Source of the DNA: Calothrix sp. NIES-2098
GTDB taxonomy: Bacteria; Cyanobacteriota; Cyanobacteriia; Cyanobacteriales; Nostocaceae
DNA: 64,000 nucleotides
Assembly (NCBI GenBank): GCA_002368175.1
Contig: AP018172.1
Location: forward strand, 1,362,001 to 1,426,000
Direction: 5' to 3'
Program-made: the position numbers and the translations under genes
Shown here: piece after piece, positions 63,180 through 64,000 of the stretch
Layout of the letters: the number at the start of each line of letters is the position of its first letter
Position numbering within the stretch: the first letter of the stretch is position 1
Notes under the pieces: model-generated
Told to the model about the DNA's origin: nothing
Database searches by the model: none
The model's input: the letters and a program-made list of their open reading frames with translations, nothing else

Positions 63180-64000
63180 ATGGTTTACTTCCTAGGAGAA
63201 TATCCTCTCATCAGCACAGATAGTAACAATTTCTCTACGGAAATTCCTTATAACGATGAATTTGTTACTGTTGAGTTTTCAGAATCAAAAGATTTAAAAG
63301 CTTTTAAGAGTGCAGAAAAACTTAATCAAGAGTCTGTAACTTCAACAATTTCCCCTCCCACGATCGTAGAGATACCGTCCTTTTCTGTAACTCAAGATCC
63401 GGGAATCACTAGCGAGCAAATCTCAAAGCCAGTGGGACAACAACCTCTACAAATAGAACCAGCATATCCAGAACAAAAGCCTTTTCAACCAAAAAGAATA
63501 CCCGCAGTCTTTAGAAAGAGACGGTCGAGTTCGATTCCATCTCCTGGTATTACTATCCAAACACCATCTGCCTATGGTAAATCTTGGGGTAGCGCTTCTG
63601 TAGGTTTGGGGCTACAATCTCGAACTCGCTTTACTGACACAGCCGATGGAGTTATCGGATTTGGTATTGGTTTCGGTGATGCTCAAAAATCAGTTGGGTT
63701 AGATGTAAGTTTAGGCATTGTTGACTTAGATAATCTCCAAGATGGTACGCTAAGTTTTAAATTACATCGCAGACTTCCAGATGATTTTGCTGTAGCTGTT
63801 GGTGTGAAGAATTTTGTAACTTTTGGTGAAACTGACGGTGGTACAAGTGCTTATGGTGTAGTGACTAAAATGTTTCGTTTACAAGATAGCGATCGCAAAT
63901 CTTTTAGTCGCCTTTACGTTTCGGCTGGTATTGGCGGCGGACAATTTCGTTCAGAATCGGACATTAGAAATAAAGTTGATTCTATCGGAGTTTTTGGAAG
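63180..64000 (+). CDS. hypothetical protein, 5' part only (273 codons in window)
   Basis: Open from ATG 63180 to the window edge with no stop. The first ~130 residues are acidic then Pro/Gln/Ser-rich and look disordered (many PxP and IPSF-like pieces). From about 135 the sequence turns beta-rich with alternating Gly and aromatic residues (GVIGFGIGFGDAQKSVGLDV, AVAVGVKNFVTFGET, YVSAGIGGGQF), as in outer-membrane or secreted beta-barrel-like proteins. No signal peptide is evident, so either the true start differs or it is not exported by Sec. Family not recognised. An in-gene AGGAG near 63195 has no in-frame start close behind. Confidence 0.6.
   Translation, partial: MVYFLGEYPLISTDSNNFSTEIPYNDEFVTVEFSESKDLKAFKSAEKLNQESVTSTISPPTIVEIPSFSVTQDPGITSEQISKPVGQQPLQIEPAYPEQKPFQPKRIPAVFRKRRSSSIPSPGITIQTPSAYGKSWGSASVGLGLQSRTRFTDTADGVIGFGIGFGDAQKSVGLDVSLGIVDLDNLQDGTLSFKLHRRLPDDFAVAVGVKNFVTFGETDGGTSAYGVVTKMFRLQDSDRKSFSRLYVSAGIGGGQFRSESDIRNKVDSIGVFG

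Noticed and set aside
1..64000. tRNA, rRNA or prophage genes
   Set aside because: I looked for tRNA-like cloverleaf ends, rRNA words, integrases and phage structural genes and saw none that I could support.

Overview
The window is chromosomal DNA of a filamentous, probably heterocyst-forming cyanobacterium (Nostocales). The evidence is the very frequent HIP1 octamer GCGATCGC, heptameric STRR repeats (runs of TTGACTC/CAAATGA type), a cyanobacterial NDH-1 subunit (NdhD), Ycf23, an XisH/XisI pair, and large multidomain Ser/Thr-kinase, histidine-kinase and WD40 proteins. No rRNA or tRNA gene was recognised, and no cas gene lies next to the CRISPR array at the left edge.

Layout. 1-1,180: a CRISPR leader and a six-repeat array with a decayed end that abuts a MITE-like element, then repeat-rich intergenic DNA. 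1.2-8.9 kb: a small hypothetical gene, a 21-bp tandem repeat, a 697-aa helical-repeat protein, a subtilisin-like protease, an HlyD-type adaptor and an NmrA-like reductase. 9-18.5 kb: a double hybrid histidine kinase, exonuclease III, a GT4 glycosyltransferase with a zinc-ribbon partner, a zinc alcohol dehydrogenase and small conserved proteins. 18.5-22.5 kb: a 3.9-kb segment with an HpcH/HpaI aldolase, a cupin and a WelO5-like Fe/2OG oxygenase. It is bounded by a 77-bp direct repeat made from the 3' end of a fetB-like gene, so it looks like an inserted islet. 22.4-25.7 kb: the intact fetB-like permease, a DegT-type aminotransferase and Ycf23.

26.3-41 kb is the biosynthetic core: a 1,827-aa Ser/Thr kinase/ATPase/GAF/histidine kinase, a two-module NRPS (C-A-T-C-A-T-reductase, 2,556 aa) and an EctD/PhyH-like hydroxylase. 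The second adenylation domain carries a proline-type pocket and the assembly line ends in a thioester reductase, so the predicted product is an X-Pro aldehyde, alcohol or cyclised imine, possibly hydroxylated. I do not recognise it as a named pathway.

41.5-46.9 kb concerns metals: a cobalamin-riboswitch-like leader, CbtB, a His-rich membrane protein, an NRAMP (MntH) transporter and a Zn/Cd-type P1B ATPase. 47-54 kb holds a secreted protein, a kinase-WD40 protein, an NB-ARC/14xWD40 STAND protein and a second 21-bp tandem repeat. 54-56.5 kb is a small accessory patch: a DUF4058 pseudogene, xisH/xisI, an unknown protein, an orphan Phd-type antitoxin and a Uma2 nuclease-like protein. 56.6-64 kb is mainly housekeeping: ndhD, a DCC-family protein, an RluA-type pseudouridine synthase, a methyltransferase/pentapeptide-repeat pair, and a truncated gene running off the right edge.

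All functional calls come from reading motifs by eye; no database search was run.
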